In this document: piece after piece, positions 22,193-33,543 of the stretch
How the letters are laid out: each line of letters begins with the position of its first letter
Numbering within the stretch: position 1 is the stretch's first letter
Assembly: GCA_964017235.1 (NCBI GenBank)
Contig: OZ024933.1
Span: 5,955,962 to 6,019,961 of the forward strand
From: Sabellastarte sp. h YS-2021
Lineage: Eukaryota; Annelida; Polychaeta; Sabellida; Sabellidae
Length of the DNA: 64,000 bases
Direction of reading: 5' to 3'
Translations under genes and position numbers: made by a program
The notes under the pieces: generated by a model
The model's database searches: none
What the model saw: only the letters and a program-made list of their open reading frames with translations
What the model was told of the DNA's origin: nothing

Positions 22193-22891
22193 GGGCCCGT
22201 ATTTACGAACAATACTTAGGTCACTCCTGACTTAGATTTTAAGTATTACTTAGATTTCAAGTAAGAAATTACAAAACCTTATTCACGAAAGTTCCTAACT
22301 CTAAGATGACCTTTAAATACTTAGATTTTAAGTTAAGTTGAAAGCTACCTTAGGACAGGATGTTGATATTACATGATTTAGTTTGTAAATATTGGGCAAT
22401 AAAAGTGTTGTTTTTTTTGGGGGGGATGGGGAGGTTTATTTATCCACGTGATTAGTGTATAAGTCAAAATTTTAGTAAGAATAAATTTTAACTAATTCTT
22501 CAGAAATAATTTTCACTAATGGCTAGATTCTACTTTAAAGGAACAGATTAAAAATTTTCACAAGGAATTAATTTTACTCTCCAAGTTCATCAAGTTCAGT
22601 TAAAAATCTCACTAAAATAAGCTGGGATTAATATTCTTTGCAGAGGGTCATTGTCATAAACAATCAAATGTATGGACCAAACTTTTCCATCGCTCTTGGC
22701 CAATCAGAATCACTGACATAACCGTAACTAAAGAGTTAGGAATGTTTTTTTCCTTACTTAAAATCTAAGGTGACCTTATCTAAGTACTGTTTTGTGAATA
22801 CCAATTCTAAGAAAAACTTAGTGAAGTGAAAAGCCTTCCCTTACTTAGATCTAAGGTCACCTTATCTAAGTATTGTTTGTGAATTCAGCCC
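22193..22891. mobile_element. Foldback-type MITE, GGGCCCGTATTTACG ends
   Basis: The left end CGTATTTACGAACAATACTTAG and the right end CTAAGTATTGTTTGTGAATTC are long inverted repeats, continued inward by repeated CTTAGATTTTAAGT-type motifs. It directly abuts the next element. Confidence 0.65.
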
Positions 22892-22892
22892 A

Positions 22893-23473
22893 GGGCTGGT
22901 ATTCACGGTCTTAGACTTAGCCAGGTCTTAGGCTTAAATCCACTCTTAAAGTTAAGACTTTTGTCTCAGCTAAGTTTTGTCTTCAATCCGTATTCACAAA
23001 GGGTGACTTAACTACGTCCAAGAGTATCGAATAACCACAGTGGTTTTCTGTGTCATGTGATCTTTCTTTCTATTCAAACTATACTATTGTTGACATATAT
23101 CCTTCATTTAATGCATTTTATCTAAGAAAACGTGCTGTTTTGAAATGGAAAACCTTGTTACCACATGTAAACTTCCAAAGACTGCTTTAGTAAGGTGTTC
23201 TGTATAATTATACTTTATTTACAGGAATTTCAAATTTTGAAATGGAGAAAAGTTTATGGCAGCCATATTTAAGTCCTCTTTACAAAATTTAAGCCCACTA
23301 CCAACCAGTCTTAAAGTTGAGCCTTTGGCTAAGCCTAAGACCGGTTTTAAATTCTTTGTGAATACCACTAAGCCTAAGACAAAAGTCTTAGCAGTTTTTG
23401 GGCAGAAACTTGAGACAAAAGTCTCAACTTTAAGTTTTAGCCCTGGCTAAGACCTTTTTGTTGAATATGGGCC
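22893..23473. mobile_element. Foldback-type MITE, GGGCTGGTATTCACG ends
   Basis: The left end GGGCTGGTATTCACGGTCTT and the right end AAGACCTTTTTGTTGAATAT-GGGCCC are inverted. It belongs to the same superfamily as 54540-55243 and the fragment near 45470-45840. Confidence 0.65.
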
Positions 23474-23862
23474 CAGATTCACAAGGATTTATCAATATGT
23501 TTAGAATACTTCATGATTTTTGGCCATTATAAATGATTTAAAAACATTTTTATTTCTGTGGACACAACAGAAGTACACAATCGTGTGCAATACACCAAAC
23601 TTGTATATGTGTCAAAATGAAGCGAACGGCAAGTGACCGGTCGTTTATTTATGTTGTTTATCGTCCGTTTCGTAAATCTATTGTTTGTATTATAAATATT
23701 TGTGTGGAGTAAAGAACTATAAACCATTTACCTTTCTATGTCTTTTGTAGTTCTTTGATCAATATTGTTTAGTAAATGATTACATTGTTCACGTTGGTTT
23801 TGGCAATAATGTAGCACAGGAAGTTTTCTCTGTGAAAGTGTGTCAGCAACTGAAGCTGACAG

Positions 23863-24252
23863 TAGGGCTGGGATAGGTGCTGAAAAACGGCATTGAGTAC
23901 TCGCCCTCTGACAACCAGCCCGAATTCGAGTAATCGCCAGATTTAGTGCCTACCATTAGAAGTCTTCTGTAAACAAATAGTCGGTTCCGGAAACGAAACT
24001 TTTGAAGAAAAACGTCTTCTATTTGACCAGATATTATAAAATATGGAGTAAATAATCTGTTTTCAAGCGAAAATAACAAGTTTCATTGATATTATGTGAC
24101 GGAAGTGCTGAAATGTAGCATTTTTTACACAAGCGGTTCATTACGTGGGCGATAATACAATATGTCGCGAGTGACTGAGTATTTAAAATGGACTAGAGTA
24201 CTAGCAAAGATCGACTCATCTATCAAGGCTCGAGTACTTGTTCGCAGCCCTA
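23863..24252. mobile_element. hAT-type MITE, TAGGGCTG family
   Basis: 390 bp from TAGGGCTGGGATAGGTG to GTTCGCAGCCCTA. The flanks GCTGACAG (23855-23862) and GTTGACAG (24253-24260) are an 8-bp target duplication with one mismatch, the hAT hallmark. Confidence 0.85.
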
Positions 24253-24260
24253 GTTGACAG

Positions 24261-25193
24261 CCAATCATTAGACTGGTACCCTGAGTAATTCTGGTCTGTC
24301 TGGGATTTGTGTATATAAGGGGGAAGCAACCTCTTAGTTGTGGATTGATTTTTACAGAGCCAGGTGCTGCACCAGAAGGAAGATGGCAAGGTATTAGTGA
24401 TTTCAGGGTAAAACCTGATATTTAAATGGTGATTTTACTTTGGGGTAAAACCCAAAGTCTAGTTTTAGAATTTGAAGTTTACTGATGTGATTTAGGTTTG
24501 AAGGAGTTGGGGTCAAACCCAAACTTTAGACGCCATAAGTAATTGGAAGTTTCTTTTGTGATTTAGGTTTGGAGGAGTTGGGGACAAGATGCTGTATAAA
24601 TTTTAATGCTGAAAGATAGAACTTACATTTAATAATGCATAGTTTTTTTTTTATTTAAGGGTCAAACCTGAAAACTTGGGAGAGTTCAAATGAATTAATA
24701 TTGAAAGTTTCTTAATTTCAGGGTGAAACCTAAAGTTGTGATTTCATAATACTATGTTCATTAATATTTAATTTACTTTGAGGTTATTGATTTAGAATAA
24801 CCTGCTTGTGTTTCATTAATATTTAATTTACTTTGGGGTTGTTGATTTAGAATAACATGCTGTGTTTCACTAGTATGTAATTCACTTTGAGGTTTTTGGT
24901 TTGGAATATCATGCTCATGCTTTTGTTATTGAAATGACATAGATTTGTAGTTAGAGATGTCAGAATCAGCCTAGCCATTTGGCAGTGCATGTTTCGATAT
25001 CCAAGCCTTGTGTGAAGGACAAAGCTGTAAGGTTGATTATAGGCTTTTGATATCTCAGATTTACTATTTCTATGCTAGAGTATTATGGTTAGATTTTTAG
25101 GGATTTTGATGAGTTGATTGCACATTTGTATAATTTGTAAGTGGACTCCCTCAACTCAACCCCAGCCTAGGCTGGTGTTTTTGTATTATAAGA
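24261..25193. other. Unassigned region with a TATA-like site and GGGTAAAACC motifs
   Basis: GTATATAAGGGGG at 24311 is followed by ATGGCAAG|GTATTAG at 24383. Degenerate repeats of GGGTAAAACC/GGGTCAAACC and ATTTACTTTG.GGTT follow to about 24950. It could be a decayed LTR or a 5' exon with an intron; neither is proven. Confidence 0.3.
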
Positions 25194-25410
25194 ATTGCTT
25201 TTAAGGCTGTTACTTCGTTGGAAAAACGACACCGGTTATTTGCCTTGAAAGAATCTATCCGAATTCGGATAACCGTCTTTTAGTTGTCACCCAGTGGAAG
25301 TGGCAGAGAGGCAAACATGGCGGATGATGTAAACAAAACCTTACGAAAAATAATGTTAACTAGAAATAGGACGCCCTGTTGATAGTAGATGCGAATAGAA
25401 ACAGGATAGC

Positions 25411-27398
25411 ATAGAAGAACACACATTATCATGTGTAATGTCCACCCAATGAACCTTGCCCAAATTGTACAGTAGTCTTACAAGACCCTGTTTCATTTGT
25501 AAAATATATCAATGATGCTTAAATATTTATTAGTGTAGATGTAAATTATTTCAGCTTCATGCCTTTTTGCATTGGTTGGGTTGAAAATTTTGACGAAATC
25601 ACTCTATCTTGCATGGTTAAGAAGATAGAAGCAAATTCCTGTTTTTCTATTTTTTGGCAAAAATTTGAAAATTCAAAATGGCCGCCATTTTTGGGAAAAG
25701 GAAATTTTTTTGAAAATTGCCAAGAGTACATTTCTTAGATACCCTATGGGTCGAAAATTTCAACGAAATAACTCTATTTTGCACGGTTAAGGCCAGTTTG
25801 TGTTTTTCCATTTTGGGCAAAAATTCGAAAATTCAAAATGGCCGCCATTTTTGGGGAGGGGAAAATTTTTTGAAAATTGCAAAGAGTACACTCCTTAGAT
25901 ACCCCTTGGGTCGAAAATTTCGACGAAATCGCTCTATCTCGCACGGTTAAGGAGATAGAAGCAAATTAGTGTTTTGCCATTTTTGGCAAAAATTCGAAAA
26001 TTCAAAATGGCCGCCATTTTTGGGGAGGGGAAAATTTTTTTGAAAATTGCAAAGAGTACACTCCTTAGATACCCTGTGGGTTGAAAATTTCGACGAAATC
26101 GCTCTATCTCACACAGATAAGGAGATTGAAGCAAATTTGTGTTTTGCCATTTTTGGCAAAAATTCTAAAATTCAAAATGGCCGCCATTTTTGGGGAGGGG
26201 AAAATTTTTTAAAAATTGGCAAGAGTACAATTCTGAGATACCTTGTGGGTCGAAAATTTTGCCGAAATCGCTCTATCTTGCACGGTTAAGGAGATAGAAG
26301 CAAATTAGTGTTTTGCCATTTTTGGCAAAAATTCGAAAATTCAAAATGGCCGCCATTTTTGGGGAGGGGAAATTTTTTTAAAAATTACCAAGAGTACAAT
26401 GCTCAGATACCCTGTGGGTCGAAAATTTCGACGAAATCGCTCTATCTCGCACGGTTAAGGAGATATAAGCATATTAGTGTTTTGCCATTTTTGGCAAAAA
26501 TTCGAAAATTCAAAATGGCCGCCATTTGTGGGGAGGGGAAAATTTTTGGAAAATTGCAAAGATTGCATTCCTTAGATACCCTATGGGTCGAAAATTTGGA
26601 CGAAATCGCTCTATCTCGCACGGTTAAGGAGATAGAAGCAAATTTGTGTTTTGCCATTTTTGGCAAAAATTCGAAAATTCAAAATGGCCGCCATTTTTGG
26701 GGAGGGGAAAATTTTTGGAAAATTGCAAAGATTGCATTCCTTAGATACCCTGTGGGTCGAAAATTTCGACGAAATCGCTCTATCTCGCACGGTTAAGGAG
26801 ATAGAAGCAAATTAGTGTTTTGCCATTTTTGGCAAAAATTCGAAAATTCAAAATGGCCGCCATTTTTGGGGAGGGGAAAATTTTTGGAAAATTGCATAGA
26901 TTGCATTCCTTAGATACCCTGTGGGTCAAAAATTCTGTCGAAATCGCTCTATCTCTTACGGTTTCTGAGATATTAGCAAATTACTCAAAAGTAGTACTGA
27001 AAATACACAATGAAGTACCTAAATGGCTATTACTCATGTACTGACAAAGCTATCAGTCCCAAATGCAATACCAAGCGAGCTATGGACATAACAATCTTGT
27101 ATTCAAAATTGTAGTAAAATATCTTTAATTATTTTGGCCTAAATGCACGGAAACCAATGGGTACTGAAAATAGCTGTACTTAAGTATTACTCAGTAAGCA
27201 AAAGAGGTACTACAGCCAAAAGCAATCCCAAGCAAGCTACTGACCCAATAAGCCTGCATACCAAATTTGGTGACAATAGCTCTAATACTTTTCCTTTAAA
27301 TGAGCGGAAACCATGCGTGACGCCGGACATCGGACACCGGACATCGGACGGCGGAAAAAGCAAAAATAATATATCCACCCCCCAGGGGGGTGGACATA
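25411..27398 (-). mobile_element. Helentron-like element, family E
   Basis: The 5' end on minus is TATGTCCACCCCCC-T-GGGGGGTGGATATA, an almost perfect palindrome (27372-27398). A CCGCCGTCCGATGTCCGG patch and CACCAAATTTGGTATGC follow. Central units of about 178 bp come next, then GGGTGGACAT (inverted copy of the 5' end), hairpin ACACAT-GATA-ATGTGT, and GTTCTTCTAT in place of the usual CTAG. The 3' end is therefore less certain. Confidence 0.75.
25550..26965. repeat. About 178-bp tandem array of family E (AATGGCCGCCATTTT)
   Basis: About eight to nine units carry TTCAAAATGGCCGCCATT, GGGGAGGGGAAAATTTTT, TTAGATACCCTGTGGGTCGA and CTATCTCGCACGGTTAAGG. It is homologous to the array at 5146-6437. Confidence 0.95.
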
Positions 27399-27766
27399 AA
27401 TATCTGTATAAATAAGGAAAGTTACGTGAAAAACTAACATTACTTAACGAAATCTGACACAATACTAAGGTTTAGTCGAGTATTTCATTGATTTACGTTG
27501 TACTTGATATTTTTTCGGTTACCCGCTTTGCCAGTTTGTACTCGGTTTCCTAAAAAATTCGGACTGGTTTCAGGTAACCGGGTAACCTATCACAGCCTTA
27601 ATTGCTTTAGAACTTGTTTTATATGAATAAAGTTCATGTTTTGATACGATAAATGTTTTGCTTATACTTGTACTGAGGCAGATCCAAATCCCAAACTTAA
27701 GAGCCCACCACCATTTGAGAATCTTTAGGTAACACCACCTCGCCATGCTACAAAAGTTATAGAAAA

Positions 27767-28902
27767 CTAGACCTATCGCATCGGAGAACCGATGCAAATT
27801 GTATCCACCAGAAAGAAGACTCACCAAAGCCATTCTAACATTGCTTAACCTTGAAGGAGAAGCCCAAGGTGAAATCTGACCATATCAAAAGATTCTTAGC
27901 CCATGATTTCCTATAGGTTGGTGTGACACTGCAAACCTCTAGGAATACGAATAAGCAAGATATAAACACTGTTAATTTTGGCAATCCTCATTTGACCAAG
28001 GTCAAATCCGACCACAGCAATAGATTCCCAGCCCATGATTTTCTATAGGTTGGTTGACCATCCTAAACCTCTAGGATCAATAATAAGCGAGTTATAAGCA
28101 CTTTTAAGTTTGGCTATCCTCGTTTGACCTTGAAGGAGGGGTCCAAGGTCATATCTGACTACACCAAAAGATTCCCAGGCCATGATTTCCTATATGTTAG
28201 TTTACCATCCCAAACCTCTAAGACCAATAATAAGCGAGTTATAAGCACTTTTAAGTTGGGCTCTCCTCGATTGACCTTGAAGGAGGGGTCCAAGGTCAAA
28301 TCTGACCACAGCAATAGATTCCCAGCCCATGATTTCCTATAGTTTGGTTTACCATCCCAAATCTCTAGGACCGATAATAAGCGAGTTATAAGCACTTTTA
28401 AGTTTGGCCATCCTCGTTTGACCTCGAAGGAGGGGTCCATTAGGTCAAATCCTACCACACCAAAAGATTCCCAGCCCATGATTTCCTATAGGTTGTTTTA
28501 CCATCCCAAACCTCTAGGACCAATAATAAGCAAGTTATAAGCACTTTTAAGTTTGGCTATCCTCATTTGACCTTGAAGGAGGGGTCCAAGGTCAAATCTG
28601 ACCACACCAAAAGATTCCCAGGCCATGATTTCCTATAGGTTGGTTTCCCATCCCAAACCTCTAGGACCAATAATATGCAAAGAAACGCCTGTGGCGGCCA
28701 TCTTGTTTTTCAAAATGAGGCCAAAAATATTCCCAGGCAAAATTTTATGGTTATGAATATATCCTGCAAATTTGAGAAGGCTAGGTATAACATTTTTTTA
28801 GTTAGAGCGGTAACGATGAAATCTCTCTACACACTGCGGCGGCGGCGTAGGCGTAACAAAGTCAAATCCATAGTATCCACCGGATGTTATCCGGTGGATA
28901 CA
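27767..28902 (-). mobile_element. Helentron-like element, family F, full-length copy
   Basis: The 5' end on minus is TTGTATCCACCGGAT, with arms GTATCCACCGGAT and ATCCGGTGGATAC around a 3-nt loop (28873-28901), followed by a CGCCGCCGCCGCAG patch. About six 147-bp central units follow. The 3' side has GGTGGATAC, the perfect hairpin GCATCGG-TTCT-CCGATGC (27778-27795), GATAGGT and CTAG, followed by T. Both ends are visible, so this is the type copy of the family. Confidence 0.88.
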
Positions 28903-29942
28903 ATGAGATATAAGGCAAAAAGTCAAAATCTGCTATTTTATGGCCTCAGTTTGACCCATAATGGGTCAGGGGGTAAATGTGACCGGCTAGACATTCGCTT
29001 ACTAGTCTACCTTAAAAAACACTGAAACCTACAAATATTGATGAAACTAGTTGGGGTGGGTAATTCTGCAATTTAGCCTAAGGCAGTAACATCATTAGTG
29101 ATGGTGGATCAATTCACGCCTGTGTACCAATTCATGCCCACCCCAGAATTTATCCAAAAGAATCACAGTTGATGTGGTAAACATCTTCTTTATGAAAAAT
29201 TATAAATCTTCCAGAAACTTGGGGATGGGCCTGAATTGGTACCCGGGCGTGAATTGGTCCATCACCAAATATAAAAATAAAAGTGCAAGATTTCTGATCC
29301 ATTTCTAATGCAAAGCGCAGTCACTTTCGGTATACACCGGGGAGCCACAATTCGGCCAGGAGCCACGATTTGGCCACCTGGTGAGATTTATCACATGATC
29401 GTGACATCAATCTTCATAAGCCTATGTCGTGACTCATGATTATTCATGAGTAAAGTGTCACAATAAGGATCATAATTATCATGTTTTGCGGTCCCTGTGC
29501 ATATTATTGTTTTATCTTAGATCATTTGTTTTAAACAGTTTTTTTTTCAAACAGGCAGCAGGCTGTGACAAGCATTTGGTTGATAAATGTACAATTTACA
29601 AAGATCTTGCCCATCAAATGTACCATCAAACATGCTTTCAGGTCTATCAAGTGAAACGTTGGAAAAAAATAACTCAAAACACATTATTTTTAATTGTACC
29701 TTAATTTTGATATAGGAGGCCAAAAGTTGGATCCCTTAGTTTGAAAATTCAGAGTGTCTTCGGAACCGACCAGGACGGTTCAGAATTCTTTTCATTTCAG
29801 AACCGTCTCGTTCATATTATAACTATGTGATGTGTGGCTGTTGAATTAAAGCATGCTGTCGATGAAAATAGATACAGCTAGGAAACCAAGATAATTAATA
29901 GGAGGACCCCTGAGTGCTGTAGGGTACGGATTATAGCCAGAG

Positions 29943-30497
29943 TCACACAAATTGGTTAATGCCAATAGGGTGTAGAGAGTGCAGTTTGAAGATCCAGCTC
30001 AACTCAATTCGCCTTCGTTTGGATGTGGAGGATGCTTCAAACTTAGGTGTGCACCACTCTAACACAGAGAACTGCATATGTCTGTGGTTATGTCCTTCAC
30101 TTTTGAAGTGTCTGGAAACTGGTGTGATTTGTCCATCTTTTTGTACTGAAGCTTTATGCTAATACATTCTTTTTCTAAGTGCTCTACATGTTTCACCAAC
30201 ATATTGTTTTTGGCACTTAGTGCAGGTAATCAGGTATATGACATTGGTAAGTTCACATGTGACTTGTTTTGGTAAGTCTATAGTTTTGTGCGACTTTTTA
30301 GTGAAGTTACATTTAACAGTTGCGATTTTCTTCATTAGTGGGAAATAGGTGCATTTTCCCAATCGAGTGCATATGGGAATATGAGGGATAGTAGGTATGA
30401 CCTTTGATGGGGGGTATGTGGTGGTGGCATTTGTAAGCATGTCCCTTAGGTTTGGGAGTCTCCTAAAGCCAACTTTTTTGTGGGAAAAGTGGTCCAC
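29943..30497 (-). pseudogene. Penelope-like element C-terminal fragment with GIY-YIG domain
   Basis: On minus it reads ...VTCELTNVIYLITCTKCQKQ then YVGETCRALRKRMY, the GIY-YIG endonuclease of Penelope-like retroelements. A frame shift near 30150 leads into TPVSRHFKSEGHNHRHMQFS, then ...RRRIELSWIFKLHSLHPIGI to a stop at 29943. No reverse transcriptase motifs remain. It is a dead 3' fragment nested in the hAT-like insert. Confidence 0.8.
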
Positions 30498-30527
30498 AAT
30501 CAGGACTACAGCTAGGAAACCAGTCTA

Positions 30528-30662
30528 CTTTTCATCTGCAAACGTGATTAATTTCATTAACCAATGAAATAATTTGTTACTGAAACCTCACTCGAGACTT
30601 TTTGTCTGCAAACGTGATTAATTTCATTAACCAATGAAATAATTTGTTACTGAAATCTCATT
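30528..30662. repeat. Tandem duplication of about 70 bp
   Basis: TCTGCAAACGTGATTAATTT...GTTACTGAAA.CTCA occurs twice in a row, with CTCGAGAC/TTTGAGAC after it. Confidence 0.85.
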
Positions 30663-31184
30663 TGAGACCAAGTATAACAAAGTTTGTATATTTTTCTACA
30701 AAATAGCTTCAAAACTAAAGATATTCTAAAATGTCATGTTAGAACAGAAATTTTGCGGTTCCGATTTTATGAAAACATTTATAAAATATATCAAGGGTAA
30801 AGACATTTTTCTTTAAAACGGGTCTTAAAGCAAATAATTTGTGAGCCATTTCCATTGGCGGTTCTGAAAGGGATTGTTTTCCGATCCGTCAGTGACTGTT
30901 CTGAAGCCACAGTGTTGAAAATTTTACTCTTCAGGTGACATAATAATTGACCCCATTAAATATAAATAAAACAATTTTTGAACGAAAACATTTCTAAAAT
31001 AAAAGTTAGTTGTTTGTATTACCCGGTATATTATGACCTTACAGTAACGCAAAAAAGGAGCATAATTGTAGTTCATGCAAGTATTTATATCATTTGACGG
31101 CCGAATTGTGGCTCCTGGGTGTAAATACGTCAAAATTACATTAATTGCACCATAAAGAATAGGTCCCATGCTACCGCCATGGTC

Positions 31185-31412
31185 ATTCTTCTGTCCGGTA
31201 ACGCGTCAAAAGTGATCTACTTCATAGGTCAAATTTTTAAAGTAAAACAAAACAAAATAATTTATTCCAAATATTTACAACAATAATTCTTTTTAATATA
31301 TATGTGTTAATACATAGCACTGGCATAAATTAATTTTCGTAATTTGTCTGTTGAAGAAATGGTTTGTTTTCCCTTACTTGCGAAAGGTCCCGGATTTGCC
31401 GGACAGAAGAAT
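31185..31412. mobile_element. Small TIR element, ATTCTTCTGTCCGG ends
   Basis: ATTCTTCTGTCCGG (31185-31198) and CCGGACAGAAGAAT (31399-31412) are perfect 14-bp inverted repeats around 200 bp of AT-rich DNA. The target duplication is not clear. Confidence 0.55.
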
Positions 31413-31685
31413 ACTGGCATACAGTACCAGTAGACCCTCGATCAGTTTTGCACTTGTGGAAGCCTCGACGTCGTCAAGATTGACTCCTGCAAGAGTACTG
31501 AATGACAATAAATACCTGAGCGGATCTTGAAAATGCTCTGAATATAATACATGATTTTTGCAATGTTTTGGGAGATGCTATTCTGGAAAACATCTTGAAT
31601 TATATTGTTTTTGACTTGTCACTGACAGAGCCGGCGAGGTCAAAGAAAAGAAGGACGAATTGGGTTAATGCTAAAAATATAACAA

Positions 31686-31780
31686 ATTCGAATTCAAAAT
31701 CGTTCACGTTTGAGCCTACATAATCAAATTATGATTAATTTGATTATGTAGGCTCAAAAGTGAACGATTTGGAATTCGAG
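31686..31780. repeat. Long near-perfect palindrome
   Basis: Two arms of about 45 bp, carrying AATCGTTCACGTTTGAGCC and its inverse GGCTCAAAAGTGAACGATT, meet at TTATGATTAA with almost no loop. Transcribed, it would fold into one long hairpin. Confidence 0.85.
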
Positions 31781-31859
31781 TCAGTCTCTAACACATTAAA
31801 TACGCAATTTTCAAAAATATAAAAAACAAACTTAACTATCCAGTGCAGATCTAATTTAT

Positions 31860-32860
31860 AATATGAACTTTATTTACAGTAAAAATATTGCATATTGGTG
31901 GATATTGGTATAATTAAAATTATTAGTTTATCATGGATACATATGTATATATACAACCTATCTGAAGCAATCATTGTTACAAGACAGCAATCATTGTTAC
32001 AAGACAAGTTAACATTAACAGAAGAATATCAATTGCCCAAAACAGCTTGAGTATAAGCTCTTTAGTTGTATAATTTTCCCCTGAGTGCACAATAGCTCAA
32101 TTTCATGACTTTATGTTATCAGTACCCCTTCCAGTACATGTGGTTCTGTGACTAAAACTAATAACTAACAGGATCAGACAATGGGCATTGTTTAATTATA
32201 TGGGCTTTATGTGGACACCATTTGCTCCTGCTCTCATGCACATAGATCATTGATGTCTGTGATAATTGCCCACGATGGGCACTAGCCTCTCCCTGGGGTT
32301 GACAAAGACATGCCTTACTTTTCATTGGAGATGAAGCCTTTCAGCTCCTGGGGTTTACCAAAGACACTTTAACTACAGACTTTCCCCATAGAAATCGTAT
32401 AAAAGGCTTTTTCATATGATTTCTAGAACTGTACCATAGAAATTCAGAATAATAAATTAGCATATGTTCGTCACTACTACACAGGTCACTAGCAGTGTGT
32501 TATTGGCCTTATACTGTTATGTTTATCTATACACAACTGTATTTCGACAATCAAGTGAGTTGTCTCATCAGAGGCTGGATAATCTACCAAGTCCCATCCC
32601 TGAAGTACCTTTTGGTAATGTGCAATTGCACCAGTTGCAACCAAAATATGCATGGTGTGTTTTGTGAACTATATTGAGGTTTTGATGGGGATAAGTTCAT
32701 TTTTATATCATAATGTGTTATGATTACTAGTGGGATGTATAAGAGAGGATTTCCGATGTAACACTGGACCAACTTAACAATGCCAGTGCCAGGTTCCACC
32801 TAAACAGCAAGTTATACCTAAACACTGCGCGAGATTAGGGAAATGCACTTACTGCCCACT
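31860..32860. other. No recognisable gene
   Basis: AT-rich. It contains an AGACAGCAATCATTGTTACA duplication at 31967-32002 and CCCATAGAAATCGTATAAAA at 32386, which recurs as part of the palindrome at 33321. Confidence 0.5.
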
Positions 32861-33200
32861 CATACATAAAGATGCATCACTAAAGTGCAGAAAGCATAAA
32901 AGACCCACAATCTCACCAAATTACCAAATCACTTAAGTTGTAAATTAAGTGGCATAAGTATACCTAATCACTTACAAAAAGTGTGAAAAATACTATGTTG
33001 GTGAACTGGGCGTACATTTAGATCAAGGATGTATGAACATATACTCTCAGTGAAAAAACCAAAGGACACCAGGGCAACCCTACTGTCAAAACATTTCACT
33101 GACAAGCTTAAGGGGCACTATGTCAAAGATCTGCACTTCACAGTTCTGGAATAGTGTTCTCTATAATACAACACTCCTAAACCACAGAATAAGTTGTGAG
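32860..33200 (+). pseudogene. Second Penelope-like GIY-YIG remnant
   Basis: A plus-strand frame reads VYLITYKKCEKYYVGEL, parallel to VIYLITCTKCQKQYVGE of the fragment at 29943-30497. Stops and frameshifts break it soon after, with CMNIYSQ...KN.RTPGQP as a decayed continuation. Confidence 0.6.
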
Positions 33201-33320
33201 AGGTGGTGGATGTGGAATATTTGAGCAATTCATCCAGAAGGAATAAACTACTTTATTTACTGGCTCCCATTTTTAACATTCCTCCACACTCAATTTGCTA
33301 GTTTCTCTTGTTCTTTGTCC

Positions 33321-33364
33321 CATAGAAATTGTATAAAAAAGCTTTTTATATACGATTTCTATGG
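33321..33364. repeat. 44-bp palindrome
   Basis: CCATAGAAATTGTATAAAAA joins GCTTTTTATATACGATTTCTATGG-type sequence as an inverted partner, centred on AAGCTT. Confidence 0.7.
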
Positions 33365-33490
33365 AGTGTCCCCTACCAGGAGGTATTTAAAAATGACTTT
33401 TGGACAATGTCCAAGAGATTATGATGTCTTGTAAGAGCTATGACACAGGACCCAAAGAATGTCATGCAAATGTGCAATTATGGCCTGTCT

Positions 33491-33543
33491 GAGGGGTTCA
33501 CAGTGGCAAAGTGGTAACACACTCCCCTCTCACCACTGAGCTC
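33491..33543 (+). repeat. tRNA-derived SINE, left half (A box), split by the LTR element
   Basis: GAGGGGTTCACAGTGGCAAA and following bases match the head of the SINE at 44186, including the A-box-like TGGCAAAGTGG. It stops at CACTGAGCTC, where the retrotransposon begins. Confidence 0.8.

Larger units (their letters stand above)
25202..27600. mobile_element. hAT-type MITE (about 410 bp) split by a family E element
   Basis: The ends TAAGGCTGTTACTTCG and CTATCACAGCCTTA are inverted. A perfect 8-bp duplication ATTGCTTT lies at 25194-25201 and 27601-27608. The two arms (about 25202-25410 and 27399-27600) flank the Helentron-like insert and together equal the size of the other MITEs here. Confidence 0.85.
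29750..30914. mobile_element. hAT-like insert nested in the TIR element
   Basis: It is bounded by TTGAAAATT on both sides (29741-29749 and 30915-30923). The ends CAGAGTGTCTTCGGAAC and GTTCTGAAGCCACAGTG are imperfect inverted repeats. A Penelope-like fragment sits inside. The empty site is visible at about 46365. Confidence 0.75.
29335..31121. mobile_element. TA-flanked TIR element with GAGCCACAATT ends, long copy with nested inserts
   Basis: The ends CACCGGGGAGCCACAATTC and GAATTGTGGCTCCTGGGTG are inverted and bounded by TA on both sides, as in Tc1/mariner-like elements. Relative to the copy at 46168-47009 it carries a 1.17-kb insertion (29750-30914). Confidence 0.8.

Noticed and set aside
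24383-24400. ATGGCAAG|GTATTAG as the first exon of a gene, or as MDH2 exon 1
   Set aside because: It is on the wrong strand for MDH2, and no downstream exon or conserved peptide could be joined to it.
25934-26796. A 162-aa frame and shadows at the second AATGGCCGCC array
   Set aside because: Same cause: an open frame created by the 178-bp repeat, not a gene.
27372-27398. Rho-independent terminator
   Set aside because: GC-rich hairpins here are transposon termini in animal DNA; no bacterial operon is present.
28675-29025. A 116-aa frame with RRRRRR
   Set aside because: The arginine run is the CGGCGG patch of the family F element end, so this is transposon DNA.
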